Assembly: GCA_031292465.1 (NCBI GenBank)
Contig: JARLHB010000252.1
Span: 1 to 17,344 of the forward strand
Reading direction: 5' to 3'
Length of the DNA: 17,344 bases
Origin: Ignavibacteriaceae bacterium
GTDB taxonomy: Bacteria; Bacteroidota; Ignavibacteria; Ignavibacteriales; Ignavibacteriaceae
A program made the position numbers and the translations under genes. A model generated the notes under the pieces. It saw nothing but the letters and a program-made list of their open reading frames with translations, made no database searches and was not told the DNA's origin. Position 1 is the stretch's first letter, and each line of letters starts with the position of its first letter. Shown in pieces: positions 15,522 to 17,344 of this stretch.

Positions 15522-16292
15522 CTATACGTAAATAGAAAAACCATCATATGCTGAAATAATTTCAGTATTTCTATTTTCGCTTTGTATATTATTAATATTT
15601 AGAATCATCTGCTCGTTTTCATCACTTATGTGTGTTAGTATAAGCTTTTTTATGTTTAAAAACTTTGAGGCACTCAGCACATCCTGAATATCTATATGTG
15701 AGATCTCGGAAATCAATATATCCGTATTGATATCCTTAAATAATTTAATATCCTCTGCGGCTCCAATATCTCCCGTATAGTGAACCTTTATGCTGTTTAG
15801 TGTAAACAGGAAACTGCTGCAGGAGAAGCTTATTTCTTTTGCCCGTCCATAAGCCTTGTAAGTATCCAGGTGAGTATTCTGTTTTGCAATAAAGCTAAAA
15901 TTTTTATCGACTATATAAGTTTTATCATAAACTAAAGGAATATAATTTATCTTAAAATGTGTTCTTTCATTAAAAATATAAGAATGATAAATAAAATCCT
16001 TTACCTCTTCAACTAAACTTTCATGGATAAAAATATCCAGAATATTTGTCCTTTGGGTAAGTTTCATCTGTATAATTAATGCACTCAGCCCGCTGAAATG
16101 ATCCGGGTGTAAATGTGAAATTAATATTCCGTTTATTGAATTATAAGGTACGTTTTGAGAAAGAAGCGCTCTTGAAATTCCATCTCCCGAATCGACTAAA
16201 AGATGATAGCCTTCCGACAAAAAGAGTAACGATGAATGGAATCTTTTTAATGATGTTTTGCCCGATCCGGTGCCGATAAATTTAATTTCCAA
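15522..16292 (-). CDS. RNase Z-like metallo-beta-lactamase-fold hydrolase (TTG start)
   Basis: A cytosolic two-metal hydrolase of 256 aa. It begins MEIKFIGTGSG, as RNase Z/ElaC-like proteins do, with SGDG at 35-38. The metal ligands are HLHPDH (H60, H62, D64, H65), H141, D175 (YTGDIG) and H221 (ILTHIS). H141 and D175 are only 34 residues apart. In RNase Z that interval is much longer because it carries the tRNA-binding exosite arm. Canonical tRNA 3' processing is therefore unlikely, and a phosphodiesterase or other MBL hydrolase is more probable. The start codon is TTG (16292-16290). No later start would keep the first strand. It lies 4 nt after the SPOR gene stop, so the two are co-transcribed. 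Confidence 0.82.
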   Translation of the reverse strand: MEIKFIGTGSGKTSLKRFHSSLLFLSEGYHLLVDSGDGISRALLSQNVPYNSINGILISHLHPDHFSGLSALIIQMKLTQRTNILDIFIHESLVEEVKDFIYHSYIFNERTHFKINYIPLVYDKTYIVDKNFSFIAKQNTHLDTYKAYGRAKEISFSCSSFLFTLNSIKVHYTGDIGAAEDIKLFKDINTDILISEISHIDIQDVLSASKFLNIKKLILTHISDENEQMILNINNIQSENRNTEIISAYDGFSIYV

Positions 16293-16296
16293 GGCG

Positions 16297-17034
16297 TTAC
16301 TTTGAATTTATGCTTACAACTCTGCCGTTAAGGTTAAACTTGCTATTTACCAGTTTTAGAAAGTTTTTAGCGTCCTCCTGATTAACAAATTTGCCTACAT
16401 ATATTATGCGGAAAGAGGTGCCCGCAACGTTCTTGTCTTCAACTTTTGTAAAGTATCCGGCGCTATCCAAATCCGATTTCAAAGAGTTTGCATTATCCGC
16501 AACTGTAAAAGCTCCGGCCTGAATAGTATATTTATAGCTTTTAGTGTCCTCTGATTTGTTCAGCTTAGTTGTAACATTTTTATCAATGTCTGTTTCATTT
16601 TCCCCATTTACAAGGTCCCTGGCAGGAAGTTCTCTTTGCGCAAGCTTAATATATGGTGACTGAGGGTATTCTTTCTTAAGCCTGCTTAAATTGCTCTTAA
16701 CTGCGGTGTATTTACCTATTGCATAGTAATATGAGCATATTCTGTATAATGCAGCATCTGCATATTTGCTTTTAGGAAATTTTTTCAAGAGGTAGGTATA
16801 AAGTGAAACTGCCTGCTGGCCGTCATCTGTTAAAACACCTTCTAAAAAAATTAATGACGGACTGCCCGGGTTATTTTTTTTCAAGAGCGGCAGTTCTTCA
16901 ACTACCTTTGCTTTGTTACCGTCTTCAATCTGTTTAAGATATGTAACAATGTCTATGTCCTGAGAGAAGACATTAATTTGCGGGAAGATGGAAAGACTAA
17001 TGATAAAAAGAAATATTAATTTAAAATTCGACAT
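16297..17034 (-). CDS. Secreted TPR-like protein with C-terminal SPOR domain
   Basis: An exported protein of 245 aa. The signal peptide covers about 1-24 (LIFLFIISLSIFPQINVFS, then Q). Residues about 28-135 form helical repeats of the TPR/YbgF kind (SLYTYLLKKFPKSKYADAAL, then YYYAIGKYTAVKSNLSRLKK). After a charged linker (about 140-165), a SPOR domain covers about 168-243, from YKYTIQAGAF to GRVVSI. SPOR domains bind septal peptidoglycan lacking stem peptides, so this protein may localise to division sites or other remodelled wall. Its partner is unknown. It sits 28 nt after miaB and 4 nt before the MBL gene. Confidence 0.85.
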   Translation of the reverse strand: MSNFKLIFLFIISLSIFPQINVFSQDIDIVTYLKQIEDGNKAKVVEELPLLKKNNPGSPSLIFLEGVLTDDGQQAVSLYTYLLKKFPKSKYADAALYRICSYYYAIGKYTAVKSNLSRLKKEYPQSPYIKLAQRELPARDLVNGENETDIDKNVTTKLNKSEDTKSYKYTIQAGAFTVADNANSLKSDLDSAGYFTKVEDKNVAGTSFRIIYVGKFVNQEDAKNFLKLVNSKFNLNGRVVSINSK

Positions 17035-17062
17035 TGTTAAAAATATCTAATATTTCAATAAA

Positions 17063-17296
17063 TTACGCTGTTAATGCAAGCTTTTCGCCGCCTGGATAAA
17101 CAAACTCCAGAAAACGGCCGAATAACGTGGCAGAAGTTGCACGTTCTATTTTAACTTTTACGTAACTGCCTTCTTTTATTCTTTCTTCGAAAGGGATTAT
17201 AACAACTTTATTTGTATCTGTCCTTCCGGCTAAAAACTGGTCTGATTTCTTACTCAGTCCCTCAACCAGGATAACCTCATCTTTATCTACAAGCAT
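17063..17296 (-). CDS. miaB: MiaB tail (TRAM domain); upstream frame interrupted
   Basis: MiaB adds a methylthio group to i6A37 of certain tRNAs. Only its C-terminal end is present: LVEGLSKKSDQF, then GRTDTNKVV and a TRAM-type RNA-binding domain ending SATLFGRFLEFVYPGG. RimO elsewhere in the window (5461-6759) has a different tail, and the GRTDTNK motif is typical of MiaB. The ATG at 17296 only marks the first in-frame Met after stop codons and is not a natural start, because the homology runs upstream. The same frame resumes as QISIES at the window edge, beyond a 24-nt stretch with two stops. Alone, this 77-residue fragment could not be active. Either the gene is broken, the sequence end is faulty, or the gap is bypassed. 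Confidence 0.75.
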   Translation of the reverse strand: MLVDKDEVILVEGLSKKSDQFLAGRTDTNKVVIIPFEERIKEGSYVKVKIERATSATLFGRFLEFVYPGGEKLALTA

Positions 17297-17302
17297 TTGG
17301 TT

Positions 17303-17326
17303 CTTGCTAGTCTAACTTGGTCACCC
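17303..17326 (-). other. 24-nt insertion with two in-frame stops inside miaB
   Basis: Read on the minus strand in the MiaB frame from the window edge, codons give QISIES (17344-17327), then a 24-nt segment containing TGA (17323-17321) and TAG (17314-17312), then NQMLVDK and the rest of the MiaB tail. Removing exactly these 24 nt restores a sequence that aligns without gaps to the ESNQ region of Bacteroidota MiaB as I remember it. The length is a multiple of three, so the frame is unchanged. It lies only 18 nt from the window end, where assembly error is a real possibility. Confidence 0.5.
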
Positions 17327-17344
17327 ACTTTCAATGGATATTTG

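Noticed and set aside
1..17344. CRISPR array, tRNA, rRNA, prophage or transposase
   Set aside because: No spaced direct repeats, no tRNA-like cloverleaf arms, and no phage or transposase motifs were seen. All large frames have other clear identities.

Overview
The window is AT-rich, densely coding DNA in which every credible gene lies on the minus strand, so it is transcribed from right to left. The gene set suggests the Bacteroidota/Ignavibacteria side of the FCB group. The clues are a GWxTD-domain secreted protein, a Bacteroidota-type LptE, a MiaB / sigma-54-activator / LptE neighbourhood, a three-POTRA Omp85 protein ending in Phe, and weak or absent Shine-Dalgarno sites at many starts. Ignavibacteria-like is the best guess, but it rests on family knowledge and not on a database search. 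Both ends are cut inside genes: rnhB on the left and miaB on the right.

Right part (17344 to 13704, in transcription order): the TRAM-domain tail of MiaB, whose upstream reading frame is interrupted; a secreted TPR-like/SPOR protein; an RNase Z-like metallo-beta-lactamase-fold hydrolase; a receiver-less sigma-54 activator; and an LptE-type lipoprotein for LPS export. Middle part (13671 to 8994): a cellulose-synthase-like membrane GT2, a cytoplasmic TPR protein, an AAG-type 3-methyladenine DNA glycosylase, a GT9 heptosyltransferase-like enzyme and a secreted DUF3108 protein. The last three are coupled by short overlaps. Next (8947 to 4167): a CPBP intramembrane protease, a zinc-ribbon/DUF2007 protein overlapping cdsA by one base, cdsA, rimO and the GWxTD protein. 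After the only long intergenic gap (3829-4166), a last overlapping set follows (3828 to 1): a PfkB-family sugar kinase, an Omp85/TamA-like outer-membrane protein, a UbiA-family prenyltransferase and the start of rnhB.

The main theme is envelope biogenesis (CDP-diacylglycerol synthesis, LPS export, sugar transfer, Omp85 assembly, prenyl lipid synthesis), mixed with RNA and ribosome modification (MiaB, RimO) and DNA housekeeping (RNase HII, AAG). I see no CRISPR array, defence island, prophage, transposase, tRNA or rRNA, and no clear new multi-gene system.

Two places deserve attention. One is a 24-nt in-frame insertion with two stop codons inside miaB near the right edge. The other is a non-coding element at 3846-4134 bounded by an imperfect inverted repeat, with further nested repeats and GC-rich hairpins inside it.
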